This document shows positions 13,708 to 14,343 of a stretch of 14,343 bases of DNA, piece by piece. Each line of letters begins with the position of its first letter. The stretch's first letter is position 1. Under the pieces are notes generated by a model. That model did not search any database and had not been told where the DNA came from. It was given only the letters and a program-made list of their open reading frames with translations. Made by a program: the position numbers and the translations under genes. This stretch comes from an uncultured Butyricicoccus sp. (GTDB lineage Bacteria > Bacillota > Clostridia > Oscillospirales > Butyricicoccaceae). The stretch is from the NCBI GenBank assembly GCA_900544475.1, contig UQVU01000039.1, positions 1-14,343 of the forward strand, in the 5' to 3' direction.

Positions 13708-13740
13708 AACAACTCACTTGAATTTATATAGAGTTATGAA

Positions 13741-14343
13741 TTACTCAGCCTTTGCGTCGTCAGCCTTAGCCTCGACCTCGAGCTGCTCGCCCTGCTTGCC
13801 TTCCAGAACAGCGTTAGCCATGGTCTGGGAGATGAGCTTGATCGCGCGGATAGCGTCGTCGTTGCCCGGGATAACGTAGTCGATCTCGTCCGGATCGCAG
13901 TTGGTATCAACGATTGCAACAATCGGGATGTTCAGCTTGCGAGCCTCAGCGATCGCGTTCTTCTCCTTGCGGGAGTCAACAACGAACAGAGCGCCCGGCA
14001 GCTTCTTCATTTCCTTAACGCCGCCCAGGTACTTCTCGAGCTTTGCGATCTCGAGCTGGAGCTTGATAACTTCCTTCTTCGGGAGCAGATCGAAGGTGCC
14101 GTCCTCCTGCATCTTCTGCAGCTGGTTCAGACGAGCGATACGGGTGCGCATGGTCTTGAAGTTGGTCAGCATACCGCCCAGCCAGCGAGCGTTGACAAAG
14201 AACTGACCGCAGCGCTCAGCCTCTTCCTTGATTGCGTCCTGAGCCTGCTTCTTGGTGCCGACAAACAGGATGGACTCGCCGGAAGCTGCCATGTCGCGAA
14301 CGAAGAAGTATGCTTCCTCAAGCTTCTTTACAGTCTTCTGGAG
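13741..14343 (-). CDS. rpsB: 30S ribosomal protein S2 (uS2), 5' end outside window
   Basis: The last 200 residues are present; the start lies beyond the right edge, with roughly 40-50 residues missing compared with the usual length. The visible part begins [17 protein letters not shown] and continues with [44 protein letters not shown] and [29 protein letters not shown], all conserved in S2. It ends with a short acidic tail ([11 protein letters not shown]). S2 joins the small subunit late in assembly, near S1. The frame is open to the window edge, so an internal ATG at 14292 must not be taken as the start. Confidence 0.97.
   Translation of the reverse strand, partial: LQKTVKKLEEAYFFVRDMAASGESILFVGTKKQAQDAIKEEAERCGQFFVNARWLGGMLTNFKTMRTRIARLNQLQKMQEDGTFDLLPKKEVIKLQLEIAKLEKYLGGVKEMKKLPGALFVVDSRKEKNAIAEARKLNIPIVAIVDTNCDPDEIDYVIPGNDDAIRAIKLISQTMANAVLEGKQGEQLEVEAKADDAKAE

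Overview
The window looks like a chromosomal segment of a Gram-positive anaerobe of the class Clostridia, probably an Oscillospiraceae or Butyricicoccaceae-type gut bacterium. The reasons are a fairly GC-rich genome, strong GGAGG-type ribosome sites, sigma-A-like promoters (often with extended -10 boxes), a membrane-anchored polysaccharide deacetylase, a collagen-like surface protein with a typical clostridial C-terminus, and an rpsB-tsf pair. The genus is inferred only from general character.

Layout, left to right. An RluA-type pseudouridine synthase (+, 155-1123) converges on a membrane-anchored polysaccharide deacetylase (-, 1182-2993) across a bidirectional terminator. Next come a 62-residue zinc-ribbon protein (-, 3153-3341) and a collagen-like Gly-X-Y repeat protein (-, 3473-4177). 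A short alkyltransferase-type protein (+, 4284-4595) is divergent from the collagen gene. Its end overlaps by 43 bp the end of a family 2 glycosyltransferase with a helical-repeat tail (-, 4553-5668). The collagen protein and glycosyltransferase may be a surface or spore-coat glycoprotein and its modifying enzyme.

The centre is an inositol-type catabolic locus: a LacI-family regulator (-, 5788-6855), a 573-bp divergent control region, a sodium/solute symporter of the YidK type (+, 7429-9090), inositol 2-dehydrogenase iolG (+, 9375-10391) and inosose isomerase iolI (+, 10488-11360). The predicted route is uptake of an inositol, oxidation to inosose, and isomerisation between keto-inositols. 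Ring-opening genes (iolD, iolE) and iolB/C/J are absent here. One 16-bp near-palindrome with a central CG occurs upstream of the symporter and inside the iolG promoter; it is the best candidate operator for the LacI-type regulator. The divergent region also carries helically phased T-tracts and several copies of TGCACGCA.

The right end holds an Old Yellow Enzyme of the YqjM/NamA type (-, 11434-12459), EF-Ts (-, 12692-13624) and the 3' part of rpsB (-, running off the window end). Two related CGTAGG-type palindromes lie in the spaces on either side of tsf. The one between rpsB and tsf is followed by a T run and looks like an intra-operon terminator.

I did not see a convincing wholly new system. 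The most rewarding leads are the LacI-type operator pair with its curved-DNA control region, the stripped-down inositol module, and the collagen/glycosyltransferase pair. I saw no tRNA, rRNA, CRISPR array or insertion sequence.
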